NCBI GenBank assembly: GCA_016859345.1
Contig: CM029111.1
Coordinates: forward strand, 9,730,714 to 9,794,713
DNA: 64,000 nt
Direction of reading: 5' to 3'
Source: Istiophorus platypterus
Lineage: Eukaryota > Chordata > Actinopteri > Istiophoriformes > Istiophoridae
Shown here piece by piece: positions 1 to 26,624 of the stretch. Numbering within the stretch: position 1 is the stretch's first letter; the number at the start of each line of letters is the position of its first letter. The notes below the pieces were generated by a model. The model worked only from the letters and a program-made list of their open reading frames with translations. It had not been told where the DNA came from and did not search any database. Made by a program: the position numbers and the translations under genes.

Positions 1-3000
1 TCTCCGCCCTGAACACTTTGAAGGTGAGCACCCTTTAACTGCACTGCTCCTTTGTACCAGGTTTAGCCACGCGGACCATTGCAGTTAAAATAGCTAAGAC
101 AGATGATCTGCTTGTTTCGTTTCAGCCCGCTGATGTCACAATTGTGAAGTCAATGAAAAATCCACCTTCAGGAGTGAAGCTGGTGATGGCAGCTGTGTGT
201 GTGATGAAGGACATAAAACCAGATAAGATAGCTGACCCAGCTGGGACTGGCAAAAAGGTTGGAATAAGGAAGAATATATATTATTTCAAAAGCTCAATAT
301 ATTGAAAATATTTTCACATTCTAATTTGTAGTAATATCCTCATGAGTAACATGTGTTTTTTATTGTCTAGGTTTTTGACTACTGGGGTCCAAGTAAGAAG
401 TTGCTGGGAGATATGAACTTCTTACGAGATCTTAAAGAATATGACAAGGACAATATTCCTGTGAGGGTCGTGAAAACTACATTCTTATTGAATGAAAGAC
501 TTGTTTTGTTTTTTGTTCTGACTCACTCTTCTATTTCTATTTGCAGGTGTCTGTGATGCAAAAAATCCGTAGTGACTACATGACTAACCCTGACTTTGAC
601 CCTAGTATAGTGGCAAAGGCCTCCTCTGCAGCAGAGGGCCTGTGCAAGTGGATCAAAGCAATGGAGGTGTATGACAGAGTGGCAAAGGTGCAGTGTTTCT
701 GAATTTGAATAGATTAGAATAGATTTTTTATCATGACCTGTCCTGATAACATATGAATGGTTGCATAAACACACTTTCTGTTTTCACTCTGTGGTTGTTT
801 TAGGTTGTGGCTCCTAAGAAGGCCAATCTTGCAGAAGCCCAGGAGTCCCTGGCTGCCACCATGGCCCTGCTGGACCAGAAGAGAGCCGAGCTAAAGGACG
901 TCGAGAACCGTTTAGCTGCTCTTCAAAAAACTTTTGAGGAGAAGACAGAAGAGAAGGCTCAGCTGGAGTTCCAAGTAGACTTGTGTGCCAGGAAGTTGGA
1001 AAGGGCTGAGAAACTCATTGGTGGTCTGGGTGGAGAGAAGACCAGGTGATTTTGCACACACATAATATATGGGTAATTATTTTCTGCAATTAAAACAATT
1101 ATGATATTCCTCTGACTGAAATCATGCATGTCTTTAGATGGTCTAAGGCAGCAGATGACCTGCAGAACACATATGACAACCTTACTGGAGATGTTCTCAT
1201 CTCTGCTGGTGTCATTGCTTATCTTGGGTCTTTCACTGCTGGCTTCAGACATGACTGCACCAAGTTATGGTCCAAACTCTGCCAAGTAACGTTTTTTTAT
1301 TCATAGTTTTTTAGTTACTCTCTTTGAATTCATACACATTTTATTTCTTATTGTTTATTTTTCACCTGTCTCAAAATCTCTAGTCTAAGAACATTCCGTC
1401 ATCAGATGACTTCTCTCTCAGTAAAACCTTGGGAGATCCCATTAAGATCAGAGCATGGAACATTGCAGGCCTTCCCAGTGACTCGTTCTCTATTGACAAT
1501 GGTGTCATTGTCAGTAATTCACGTAGATGGTGAGTCTGTATATATATTACTGGAATGTTTTGGTGAAATGTTGCATCTACTTAATACTGAAATATGTGAC
1601 ACAAATATTCAGTTTTTAGGTAACTGTAAGTAAAACTGGCAGTAAAGATTTGCAGTTCAAGAGACTCATCTCATCTTTAGAATCTGTGCTATTGTAGGCC
1701 CTTGATGATCGATCCTCAGGGCCAGGCCAACAAGTGGGTGAAGAATTCAGAGAAGGACAACAACCTGAGTGTAATCAAGCTGACAGATGCGGACTACATG
1801 AGAACTTTGGAAAACTGTATTCAATTTGGAACACCCTTGCTGCTGGAAAACGTAGGAGAGGAGCTGGACCCTTCACTTGAACCTCTGCTGCTCAAACAAA
1901 CCTTTAAACAAGGTGCTGAGAATGTCATGTGGCTTCCAAAGGGCCACCTGAGATTTGAGTTTAAAAATTGTGGAAATTGTACATTTACTAATTTTTGTTT
2001 CACCTAGGTGGTGTGGATTGCATCAAGCTAGGGGAGAGTGTGATGGAGTACTCCAGCGACTTCCGTTTCTACATCACCACTAAGCTGAGGAACCCCCACT
2101 ACCTACCAGAACTGGCCACCAAGGTGTCCCTGCTCAATTTCATGATAACTCCAGAGGGCTTGGAGGACCAGCTGCTGGGGATTGTGGTTGCCAAGGAGAG
2201 GTAGTGCTCATGTAATAGTCACTTTGGTTATCCAATGCAGTACAACTTGCCACATCAGGGGAGTATTGATTCTGCTTCATCTGCTCTCCAGACCAGAACT
2301 GGAGGAGGAGAGAAATGTACTTATCCTGCAGTCAGCTGCCAATAACAGGCAGCTGAAGGAAACTGAGGATAAGATCCTAGAGACACTGCAGTCGTCTGAG
2401 GGAAATATCCTGGAGGATGAGAGTGCCATTCAGATTCTAGACTCCGCTAAGATCATGTCCAATGAGATTATCAAGAAACAGCAGGTTTGGACCATACACA
2501 CCAAAAAAAATCAGATCTGCATTGGTAATGTGACAAGTCTGATTTTTGGTAATCTATTTCCTTACTTCCTTCTGTTTATATATTTCCCAGATTGCAGAAA
2601 AGACAGAGATCAAGATAGCAGAATCCAGAGAGGGTTACAGAGCCATTGCCAAGCACTCCTCCATCCTATTCTTCAGCATTGCTGATCTGACCAACATAGA
2701 CCCTATGTACCAGTACTCTCTGAGCTGGTTTGTCAACCTCTACATTAACTCTATACAAGACAGGTAACTGATTTGCATCTTGTATATTCTGCACTGGGCC
2801 TTTATTGTTGTACCTGCAGTTTAGAGAACATTGTTCTCCATCTGTTGTACATACTATAAAGACAAGCTTGACTATCACAAAGGTATCACACATTTGACAG
2901 CGAGGATTATTACAGCAACTTACTTAATTGACTGATGTGAGGTTCAGTACTTGTCTCAGTCAAAGTTGTGGTCAGATTTAGATATTTGTGTCATTGCTCA

Positions 3001-6000
3001 TGGTAAACGCTAATATCTTTTGAGTTTCACCATTTTCAGAAAAACTGAATGCAAGCAGTAAACCACACTGAAGCCAAGCAACATTATATATGATAAATGA
3101 TAGAGTAAACGTGAAAGTATTCCTATACAGAAGCTGCAAGTGAAAATGTAACTTCTTGAATTTGTGGAGCTGGATATGTGCCTTGTACACACAGACAATA
3201 TGTATTTTGGTAGTATAACTTCAGAATTAACAATTGTAGATTACTTAAAATATATGTCTCACTGGACTGTATGCATATTTGACTTTATATGGGCCAACTA
3301 TTGGCTAGTGGAGACTTAGCCCTTTACTCAGTCACCAAAGATTGAGCTACATTACAAACTTTTGAGACAGACAAATTAAATAGCAACATCTGATGTAAAC
3401 TTTTAGCAAATGTTTATCTAACTTTTATTTGATCTGTGTTCATCTCCAGCATCCTGTGTTTTGTCTTTTATTCATCAGTAACAAGTCCAAGATCCTGGAA
3501 AGGAGGCTTCGATACCTGATTGATCACTTTACCTATAACCTCTACTGCAATGTCTGTCGCTCTCTGTTTGAGAAGGACAAACTCCTCTTCTCCTTCCTAC
3601 TCTGCTGCAATCTACTCTTGTAAGTGCTAAAGCTACTGTGGCAGATTGGTTTAATGAGCTAGGTTTGTAGGATTTGATTCCAGCTTTTAACCAAGTTCTC
3701 ATATGAAAATACTACATGTGGATTTTTTATGATGATATTGTCTATTGATTTTTATATTCAGGGCAAAAAGTGAGATTGAATACTCTGACTTCATGTTCTT
3801 GCTGACTGGAGGAGTGGGCCTACAGAACACCACTGCTAACCCCGACCCCAGCTGGCTGCAGGACAGGAGCTGGGATGAGATCTGTCGAGCCAATGAGCTT
3901 CCTGGCTTACAAGGAATAAAGTAAGAAGCATCACTCACTCAACCAAAGATTTTCTTTTTCATCGGTTATGTCTGTCCTGTTTGTAATTATGAATTTCATT
4001 TGAATAATGGAGTGAATCTGGGTATTATTTATTCCACAGAGAGGCTTTCATCAAGAGTCCAGGAGACTTCAAAGCCATTTATGACAGCAAAGAGCCATGC
4101 AACACTCCTCTGCCCACACCAGGGTGTGATCATCTGAATGACCTGCAGAAAATGATTATTGTTCGTTGCCTCAGGCCTGATAAGATAGTACCAGCTGTGA
4201 CTAAATATGTGACTGGCAAACTAGGGAAGAAATTTGTACAGCCCCCTCCCTTTGACCTGAGTAAGAGCTACCTGGACTCCAACTCCACCATCCCTCTTGT
4301 ATTTGTGCTGTCTCCAGGAGCTGATCCAATGGCTAGTAAGTGCTACTTAACCAATGCTTGACTGTCAAGTCTTCATATAATGCTATCCCTGAAAATCATT
4401 AGAAATAACAATATCCCTCCACAGGCTTACTGAAGTTTGCCAGTGACAAGAACATGGGTGGTGCCAAATTCCAGTCCATCTCTTTGGGTCAGGGACAGGG
4501 CCCCATTGCTGCTAAAATGATAACAACAGCCATGCGGGATGGGACATGGGTGTGTTTACAGAATTGCCACCTGGCCGTTTCCTGGATGTCCACCCTAGAG
4601 AAAATCTGTGAGGACTTCAGTCCAACAACATGCCACCAAGACTTCCGCCTTTGGCTCACAAGCTACCCTTCACCCAAGGTAAAGCACAGTCCATTCCATT
4701 CTGAACATGCAAATGCAATAAGAACTCCTAGTAGCAATATAGAAATCTGGTTTGAGTATAGTCCTAAAGATATAACTTTCTCTCTGATATCAGTTTCCAG
4801 TTACCATCCTGCAGAATGGGGTGAAAATGACAAATGAGCCTCCTACTGGACTCAGACTCAACCTACTTCAGTCTTACCTGGCAGATCCTGTTTCTGACCC
4901 TAACTTTTTCAATAACTGCCCCAACAAAGAGCTGGTAAGCTGGGGGGAAGTTCATTTTCATTTTGTATACAACAGGAATTTGCATTTCTTTATTTAATAG
5001 ATCATCACACAAGGGACATTCTCTGACTCTTGAATTTCTCCTTTAGATTTGGGAAAAGCTCCTGTATGGACTGTGCTTCTTCCATGCTCTTGTTCAGGAG
5101 AGAAAGAAGTTTGGTCCACTGGGCTGGAATATTCCCTATGGCTTCAATGAGTCTGACCTCCGTATAAGCATCAGACAGCTACAGGTATTCATTCAAAGAT
5201 TCAGTGGCTGCCTTTTTGCCAACACAACAATCTTAACTTCATTTGTTTCCTTTTTCTCTTTAGCTGTTTGTGAACGAATATGATGAGGTGCCCTTTGAGG
5301 CCATAATGTATCTGACGGGGGAGTGTAACTACGGTGGCCGTGTGACAGACGACTGGGATAGGCGGCTCCTGATGACCATTTTGGCGGACTTCTACAACAA
5401 GGACGTCATTGAAAAACCTCGCTACCCTTTCTCACCTAGTGGTGAATACTTTGCCCCACCAAAATCTCTCTATGAGGACTACATTGAATTTATCAAGGTA
5501 AAAAACACTTGAGATAACACACATCAAGAGAATAAATATGTATATATATATATATAAGTAATGACTTTCAACTGAGTAACAATAAATTTGTTGTGTTCAA
5601 GGGACTACCATATAGCCAGCATCCAGAGGTGTTTGGGATGCATGAAAATGTAGACATTTCTAAAGATCTCCAGCAGACGAAGTTGCTGTTAGATTCTCTG
5701 CTACTCACCCAGGGTGGTGGTGCTAAGGGAGGGGGTAGCTCTGGGAGTGACAGCACGCTGTATGACATAGCGAATGACATCCTTACCAAGGTAAAAACTA
5801 GTAACCTCTCCTCTTCATTTAACATTTTTTTAGCCATGCTAGTAGCCATGCTAGTGGCAGTGTCTATTGCCCACCACTTTGGTCCTGACAAAAATCTCTC
5901 AGCAACTATTTGGTAGATTGACATGAAATTTTGTGGATACCTTAATGGTTCTTAAGGGATGCATCTCGCTGACTTTGGTGATCTTCTCTGGTGTCACCAG

Positions 6001-7901
6001 TAGGGCAGTTTCTAGGCTAGAACACTGCAAATCTCCCATGACATATCTCAACTTAAGAATTGACACAAATTGACACCATAAGGTGGTTTTGGGTGAAGTG
6101 TCTCAAGAAATACAGACAGACTTTCATTTTACCCCCAGGGTGAACTGTAATAACTTTGGTAATCCCTAAACTTTTGATCTAGCACCATTATTGGATCATT
6201 ATTAGTAGTATTATTATAGCCTTGATGTGAGATGAGGAACTTTTGTGTGTCATTTTTCAATCCTTTTAATTTTGTAGTGTTAGATTTAACCAAACACATT
6301 TATTTGAGATTTGGTTACATTTTTTGAAAGAAAATACACAAAGCACCAGTGCTTTCTGGTAAACAATTTCAATTGTTGTTTCCTATGCTGTGATTATAGT
6401 CTGTATGCATTTCACTGAATACCTGAAATATTTGCTTGCTTTTTTCCCATAGCTTCCAGCTAATTTTGACACAGAAGCAGCTCTCTTGAAGTTCCCAGTG
6501 CTCTATGAAGAGAGTATGAACACTGTGCTTGTCCAAGAGATGGAACGCTACAACACGTATGGACAAACAGCTCTGTGCCAAACTTTAGGAGGTACAGCAC
6601 ATCACAGCTTATTTAATATGATTTAACTGTTGTTTTTGCTCCCTCTCAGGCTGTGTAGTGAGATTCGTCTGAGTCTACAGAACCTGCTGAAGGCCATTAA
6701 GGGTTTGGTAGTGATGGATGCAGAGCTGGAGGCAGTTGCCGGCAGTCTGATAGTGGGCAAGGTCCCAGAGAAATGGGCCAAGCGCTCTTACCCTAGCCTA
6801 AAACCCCTGGGCAGCTATGTTACTGACTTTCTCTCAAGATTGAAGTTTTTGCAGGTGAGATTGCTTATTAAAGATTATTTTGTTGGGAGGGACACTTTTA
6901 TTTCTGATAGGAGATAGAAAAATGATTTATATACTTGGATATGATTAAAAAGGGGCTTGTTGAGTTTTTTAATCCTCTTATATTTTTTCGCCTTTAATTT
7001 TCATGTCTGTAGGATTGGTATGACACCTGTAAGCCCAACGTGTTCTGGCTGTCTGGCTTCTTCTTCACCCAGGCCTTCCTAACTGGGGCTATGCAGAACT
7101 ATGCCAGGAAATACCATGTCCCCATTGACCTGCTAGCTTTTGATTTTGAGGTCAAATGATGCACATTTATAACCCCTTTGTCACCATCTCAAAGAGCTTC
7201 TCACAGACCAAAGTGTACACTGATATGTGGTTTTGTTTTCAGGTTCTTCCTTTGGATGAGTCTAATGCATCACCCAAAGATGGTGTTTATATTAATGGAT
7301 TGTTTCTGGATGGAGCTCGATGGGACAACGGGAGGTAGATATTCATGCTACATATATTTTTACAGAATTTTTGAGAATAACAATTATATCATTTTGAAAG
7401 GACACTCAATAAACCTTAAATATTGTTCGTCTCGATCATCAGTGCAGTTCTGGCTGAGCAGCACCCCAAAGTCCTGTTTGACTTGATGCCTATCATCTGG
7501 ATAAAACCCAGTAAGCATTACCTTACTTCGTATAATGCCAATGTAGGAGAAATGATATGCATGCCAGTTGTGTTTTGTTTTGTGTCTGTTTCAAATTCAG
7601 TATTGTAAAATTCTTGCTTTTTTTATTTAATTATTATTTCCTCTCCATTTTCCTGTCTCTCTGCTTTGTGTTTACTCGTATCCTTTGCTCCCTTCTCCCC
7701 CACACAGCTCAAAAGAGGAGCATCGCTCAGCCTCAGAAACTGTATGTTTGCCCTCTCTACAAGACCAGTGAGAGGAAGGGCACACTCTCTACCACAGGCC
7801 ACTCCACCAACTTTGTTATTTCCATGATGTTGCCCACCAGCAAGCCCCCTCAACATTGGATCAAGCGTGGTGTTGCCATGCTCTGCCAGCTTGATGACTG
7901 A
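1..7901 (+). CDS. dnah12: Axonemal dynein heavy chain 12, 3' part of the gene (last 25 exons, about 1348 codons)
   Basis: This is the motor subunit of an inner-arm axonemal dynein, which drives ciliary and flagellar beating by ATP-dependent sliding of doublet microtubules. Exons read by consensus and phase: 1-23 (partial), 126-257, 371-460, 547-687, 804-1045, 1138-1285, 1384-1529, 1698-1912, 2008-2200, 2292-2484, 2591-2763, 3479-3619, 3762-3920, 4040-4335, 4425-4678, 4794-4934, 5047-5184, 5264-5497, 5602-5790, 6453-6556, 6650-6854, 7013-7150, 7243-7334, 7443-7510, 7708-7901; stop TGA 7899-7901. All introns are GT-AG. The order is the stalk-tip microtubule-binding region (VKSMKNPPSGVKLVM), the returning stalk coiled coil (804-1045), AAA5, AAA6 and the C-terminal domain with the family signatures KRSYPSLKPLGSY and LSTTGHSTNFV. 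The dynein family is certain. The paralog (12 rather than 3, 7 or 1) rests on short-type sequence similarity and on asb14 being the next gene, as in human. The N-terminal tail and AAA1-4 lie outside the window. Confidence 0.92.
5895..6190 (+). repeat. Teleost interspersed repeat (family with core TGCCATGAAATTTTGT), partial copy in a dnah12 intron
   Basis: The stretch shows the diverged core around 'agattgacatgaaattttgtgg' and later 'taataactttggtaatccct' and 'gatctagcaccatta'. The same ordered blocks occur at 54575-54998 on this strand and inverted at 30338-30880. I recognise the family as common in percomorph fish genomes, but I do not assign its transposon class. It lies inside the 662-bp intron 5791-6452. 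Confidence 0.6.
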
Positions 7902-9755
7902 AATTCGAAGACAGACTGTTGAAGGCTGAATCCTTTTAATGTGGCAGATTAAATACTTTGATGCCTTTTCGGATTCTCAATTCCTGAGCAATACAAAATT
8001 AAACATAATCTCTGTTTCTGACCGACAAGTATGTGTATCAGAACTATGGATAGAGCGTGGATGTGGATGGCTATAGAGAGGTAAATAATTAAATTTAAAA
8101 AATTTTCTCCAGCAAAAAAAACTGAAACTGAAAGACACATGAAAGCCACAAAATTAGCACCAGACACAGGGTGACTTTTCAATAAAAGAGATTGACAACT
8201 TCCATCTCAGTCCTCAGTAGGTCTCAGATACACAGCCCCCCCCCCAAAAAAAAAAATACAAACAACACACTGCACTGATTTCAATAAATATAACAAACAG
8301 AAATATATTGCATGCAGAATCCCTGGTATTTATGTCCCATGTTGGCCTACACAACATAGCGATCAGTGAAGTGTACAGTTTTTATACCAGTTACTAATTT
8401 AAAGTATTAAACAGTCTTTTAATCAGTTCAAACTATAAAAGGAACAGTTCACAAGAATCCTTTTTTAGCTTCAAGTCAGGTAACTGTAACATTGCTTTTG
8501 GACCACATTTACATTCACATACCATGTAGACATCACCAAACTGGTGTTGCTTTTGTAAACTGCTATCTGTCAGTGTAAATTTTCTACACACACTGTACTT
8601 TCCTGCTTCTCTGTGTCTATGTTCCTTTTCTCATTGCCCACATCCCTCCATTTGTCATCTGCTTGTGTTTTGGTTTGGCACTATCTTTATTAAACTATGA
8701 CTTGTGGTGTTCTAACCTAGAAAATACAGCAACGATATTTGATATAAAAAAAACCTTTCTTTTGAATGAATACTGAATAAACATTGCTCAACTGACAAAC
8801 TGAACTGGATTGTAAGACATATGGGAATTTATACTTACACTAACTTGTGCATATGTGCAGTTTCAGGATCAGTATTTTAAAGTTAGAGGACAATTTGAGG
8901 CAACAAATTGGTGAAAACTAAAACAGAATTAGTCGGAAATAAAATCTAAAAAGCCATGTTAGGAGTTACATCGATCTACCTCTTTTTTTCAATCCTGGCC
9001 TTGTGTGTGTTATGAGGGCATGTGCTTATAAGCTGAATGGTGGCAGTTGTTGCAGCGTTCAGTGGGTCAGAGCTAGGTGCTGGCAGCCAAGACCCTGTGA
9101 TCTGATATTTATAGTAAAAGAGATATAAATAGCTCCAGTTTGTGTGGACACTGAAAACCCCACTGGCCATACTGTTGTAAAAACTACCGAGGGAGCACTG
9201 CCATTTGAACGAAGGTAACCACCAGACAGTGAATACATTTATGCATTTGGGGGAACGCTTGGTCATTGCTGTTGTAGTGATTAACCTTTTGAAATTGATT
9301 TTTAGCTGCTGGATTTACAGGTTATTTAACAGCACTTGTAATACTGTGAAAATGTCGTGTCTCTTGTCTATGATATTTCTTCTACTGCACCAGCAGACCT
9401 GTGAAATGATACCATCAGTTGGTTATAAGCTGTGCCATAGGAATCTTCATTCTTTTGCAGGGACCATGCTGAAAAAGAAATACTGCAATATCTCTGCAGG
9501 AGATCTAGGTCAAAATAGTACTGCTCATCAGAATTATTAGATCTAATAAAACTAAACTCATCCTGATATCTAATTCAACAACAGGAATGGGATTGTGCAA
9601 CTATTCCCTGCCTTCCTGCTGTGCTGTAGTTTTACCAACTTTTCTGTGTTGATATTCAGGGCTGTAAGTGGTGTGTGAGTTTCCAGGTACCAAAGTTAAT
9701 GGGCTTGTTTACGTCATGGTTGTGTCTCTCTGGAACAACTCCTGGTGCATTTCAG
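7902..9755. other. Intergenic stretch: dnah12 3' UTR and asb14 upstream region
   Basis: The AT-rich stretch holds the dnah12 3' UTR. Candidate AATAAA signals lie at 8181-8186, 8283-8288 and 8776-8781. There is a short C/A homopolymer tract near 8239-8260. No coding exon is supported here. The asb14 ATG follows TTCAG directly, so an upstream non-coding asb14 exon may lie in this stretch, but I cannot place it. Confidence 0.6.
8181..8186 (+). other. Candidate polyadenylation signal of dnah12
   Basis: AATAAA lies about 280 bp after the stop codon. Further AATAAA hexamers at 8283 and 8776 could serve as alternatives. Which one is used cannot be told from sequence alone. Confidence 0.4.
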
Positions 9756-12530
9756 ATGAACACAGAGGTAGAAGAGGACTTTTATCAGTCGGACGATGAA
9801 TTGGATGAAGATGAGGCAACACAATATATTATTGAACAGAGTCTGATTCAATACAGAAAACTCAAAGGATTGAATCCGAGGTAAATCTCTAACCCTCATG
9901 TATCAAATGTCTCTTTTTGATCGCTGTGGATCTCATGTTCATTTTTTGAATTCCTGTTGTTGTCTTTGGATAGTGACCTGAAACCCAGTGAAGATCCTGA
10001 TGAGATTTTCAAAGCAATCAAAGAGGGTAAGATGTTTTTTTTTTGTTTTGCTTTTGTTTTTTTAATTTGACAGAGATGATTCAGATAGCCAATAATCTTG
10101 CTAGAAATTTCAAAATGATATCCTGGCTTCACATACAGGTGACGAGGATGCACTGAACAGACTGGCAATGCAGCCAGAGACTCTTTCCAGAGTTGATGAA
10201 CGCGGGTGGATCCCCCTGCATGAGGCTGCAGTGGCGCAGAATAGGAGAATACTAGAGATCATATTCTCAGGTAGTAAAGTTATGACAAGCACGACTGTGA
10301 TATTTCGTAATACAGACTTTTTCTTTTTAAATTGTGCATGTTAATCAGTTGTTTGGTGTTTGGGTTCCAGCATCACCCCCGGGTGCAGCCCAGTGCCGCA
10401 CTCTTAAAGGTGAGACGCCACTGTTTCTAGCTGTGGTCCACGGACTCAGAGAGAATGCGACATTTCTGTTACAGAATGGCTGTAACCCAGATCTCCAGAA
10501 TGATGAGCAGGATTCTCCATTAGTTGCAGGTGTCTGACATTAAATTCCTCTGAATAGAAAATGCACCTCATTTTACAGTAACCTAAACACATTTGCTAAT
10601 TATGAATGATTTGTTTTTCTCTCTTCTACTTCATATTTCTTAGCTATTCTGAATGACCAGTATGACCTGGCTACACTACTACTTCGCTACAATTCCAAAG
10701 TAGACCAAACTGGGCCACTAAACAGGACAGCTTTGCATGAGTGCGCCTTTTTAGGCTTGGAGAACTTTGTCTATCTGCTCCTGGAGTCCGGTGCCAACCC
10801 AAATGCACGTGACATCAAAAGGAAAACTCCACTGGCGCTGGCTGCACAGAATGGACATTTGAATGTGGTGGAGGTCCTTGTACAGAAAGGTATATGAAAT
10901 GGGGTGATGAAATAGGTGATTTAATCTCCACTATGTATTTCAAAAGTATATGTATTGCTGTAGTTTACTTATGGAGTAAGTCTGACAATTAATGGTGCAG
11001 TAGTAAAGGTTTTTTTTTTATTGCATATTGGCTTTTCAGAAACATAATCAAAAACTCATACAAGATTGTGTGGATAAGTTTCTAAATCCTATAATGGATT
11101 ACTTTTTCATACTCTTTTCGGGTCTGGAAATTAAATGTATACTCTTACACTATGTTATTTCATTTTGTAGGGGCACATGTATGTTGTGAATCAGAGTCAG
11201 GCACTGTTTTATTTGATGCAGCAGCATCAGGAAACCCTGACATAATTTCCTTGCTGCTGGAACATGGGGCAGATCCCAACACACCTCTTTACAGTGGGCA
11301 CCTGCCTATTCACCGTGTGGCATACCATGGACACAGGCTGTAAGGAGAATCTGTTACAAAATCTAGCTTTCATGCTTTTCAAATAGAGTTTGAAATGCTG
11401 TCGTGTTACTCAATGAGGACTCCTCTTTGACAGGGCACTGGAGCACCTGATCCCAGTGACTAAACTGGATGCTGTGAAAGAAAGTGGGATGAGTCCTCTC
11501 CATTCTGCGGCTGCTGGGGGACATGCCCACTGTGTGGAGATGCTGCTCAAAGCTGGCTATGATCCAAACTTCATGCTGCACCCAAGGGTGCGCCGCAACT
11601 ACGATGATGAGCGCAGGTCTGCCCTCTATTTTGCTGTGTCCAACAATGATCTTCAGTGCACCCGCTTGCTGTTAGAAGCTGGGGCAATGGTGAACCAAGA
11701 TCCGATCAACTGTTTGCAGGTGGCTCTTAGACAGGGCAACTACGAACTGATCAACACATTGCTGAAGTCTGGGGCAAATGTAAACTACTACTCCCGTGTC
11801 AATACTACTCATTTCCCCTCAGCCCTGCAGTACGCTTTGAAAGACGAGGTCATGCTGAGAATGATTTTGAACCATGGGTATGATGTTAAGCGTTGCTTTG
11901 ACTGTCCATATGGGGACGGTTCCCATGACTATGCTCCTTGGACAACGTCGGTCATCAAAGACATGGTGGTAAGACAAAGCTTGTCTGAGAGAAAAATGGT
12001 AAAAAGAGCTGAATACATGGGGACCAGTGAAGTAAGACTTTCTTTCAAGTTTCTCTTTGACTGCCAAATGTGTCTCTGTTTGTGTCTCTTAGTTCTGTGA
12101 GGTAATAACCGTGTCCTGGCTCAAGCACTTATCTGCTCAGGTGGTGCGCATCATGCTCGACTACACCGACCATGTGTCCTTCTGCAACAAACTTAAGGAA
12201 ACCTTGGAGGAGCAGAAACAGTGGCCAGAGATCTGTCTCATTCAAGGTAGGGACTGTAATGATCCCTCATTCCTTTTTTTGACATTTTAGCAAAAGTGTA
12301 TAGATGACTCTAAATGTATTCATTGACTTCTCTGGCTTTATTTACACTCAGGAAATGCACGGAGCCTGAAGCACCTGTGTCGGTTGCAGATAAGGGAGCA
12401 TCTCAAGCACCTGCGCTTGAGAGCCCCGGCTTTCATCAACTTCCTTCCTCTTCCTCCCAGGCTAAAAGATTACATTCGCTACAAGGAGTTTGATATTTAC
12501 AGCAGGGGAAGTACAGTTAACCCCAAGTGA
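9756..12530 (+). CDS. asb14: Ankyrin repeat and SOCS box protein 14
   Basis: This is a substrate-recognition subunit of a Cullin-5/Elongin-BC ubiquitin ligase: the ankyrin repeats bind target proteins and the SOCS box recruits the ligase. There are nine exons: 9756-9880, 9974-10026, 10139-10270, 10371-10529, 10644-10889, 11171-11339, 11434-11968, 12093-12246 and 12352-12530. They join in phase to 583 residues; human ASB14 is 587. Roughly ten ankyrin-type repeats run from about residue 75 to 440 (for example GWIPLHEAAVAQNRR, GETPLFLAVVHGL, GHLPIHRVAYHGH). The last exon carries the SOCS box with BC-box SLKHLCRLQIR and Cul5-box LPLPPRLKDYI. The acidic N-terminus (DDELDEDEATQYIIEQSL) matches the ASB14/ASB15 type. 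ASB15 is the close alternative; adjacency to dnah12 favours asb14. The start is the first ATG in frame with the conserved N-terminus. The substrate is unknown. Confidence 0.92.
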
Positions 12531-12888
12531 AGAAACCCTTACATTTGTCATAGATAGGGAAACAAAGAGAGTCCCTCATTGGGCTTTTTATTGGGTGTTT
12601 ATATATAATATATGTTTTATGTACTTTATCTCTTGCAATATTATTTTTACAAAACCATATGTACTTTTGAGTTCTTTAAATAGCTGCAATGACATGTTAA
12701 TGCCTTGTGTAAAGATATTCTCTGTTAAAGTGATGCCTCTGCTTAAATGTGTCCTAAAGAAACCTTTAGGAAAAAGTATAGTGTATAATTATGATTATAA
12801 GTATAATTATTATTATTATTGTTTTAAACCAAGTCTTATGTAGTCCCTCAACATGAGAATGTGAATACAAAAAAAATGAAAAAAAAAT

Positions 12889-12916
12889 CATTGATTGATT
12901 GATTGATTGATTGATT
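12889..12916. repeat. (TTGA)n microsatellite
   Basis: About seven tandem copies of a GATT/TTGA unit lie in the asb14 3' region. Confidence 0.9.
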
Positions 12917-12969
12917 ACAAAAATACAAGAAAGCATAAAACCAGCATCCAAACAAAACCTGTACAATGT

Positions 12970-12975
12970 AATAAA
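12970..12975 (+). other. Candidate polyadenylation signal of asb14
   Basis: AATAAA lies 440 bp after the asb14 stop and about 650 bp before the tasor start codon. Confidence 0.45.
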
Positions 12976-13502
12976 AACCATCTAAAAACTACATAATTCT
13001 GTAGTTTTTCTTGTGAGGCGGAGGAGAAGAAGAAGCTCTGCCTCTCTGTCTTCACCTGGTGGTAGAATGAAGTACTATAATAGTGGGGGGTCGCATCGAC
13101 CTGCGAGGTTTTACACTTCCCAGCGCGTCTATAACGTGTGAGCTACCTGCTCATCTCCGTCTGTGGAGTAAGGGTGTGGTGGTTGTTATATATAAAAAAA
13201 AAAGGTCTTAAGGAGGTGATGCAAATGATGTGATGCAAAAACAAGATGTCAATATGCAGAGTGCTTTTCTACAACCGGGGCATTCGTTGCACCATTTCAC
13301 ACACCTGGCTGCGTCTCACCTCTCACCTCTTATCTCCTGCTTTTCACACTTTCACCGCCGCGTCCGCTCGCATCCCACCGCTGCATCACCCCCCCCCCGG
13401 CAGTGCCGGCTCCCGCCGCCGGGGGGCGCGGATTCCCTCGCATGTAAACACAGTGACGGCAGCGTTTTGCGGTGGTGGAGAAGAACGCGTACGTCATTTT
13501 CA

Positions 13503-13512
13503 CAATGGCGGA
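13503..13512 (+). promoter_or_regulatory. YY1-like motif near the tasor transcription start
   Basis: CAATGGCGGA matches the AANATGGCGGC-type YY1 core that often sits just downstream of TATA-less start sites. A second ATGGCG core occurs at about 13742 within coding exon 1. Confidence 0.35.
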
Positions 13513-13618
13513 GGCTGGGTGAGGAGGAGAGAGTGTGTGTGTGTGTGTGCGTGTGCGAAGCGGTGCCGTAATCGTCAGAGCTCCTTTGGCCGCAGTACGC
13601 CGCACGGCGCCCGGAAAA

Positions 13619-26624
<13,006 letters not shown>

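Larger units (their letters stand above)
12531..13349. other. Short intergenic stretch between asb14 and tasor
   Basis: This holds the asb14 3' UTR, an AATAAA at 12970-12975 and a TTGA tetranucleotide tract at 12889-12916. From about 13020 it grades into the GC-rich tasor promoter region. No gene is seen. Confidence 0.6.
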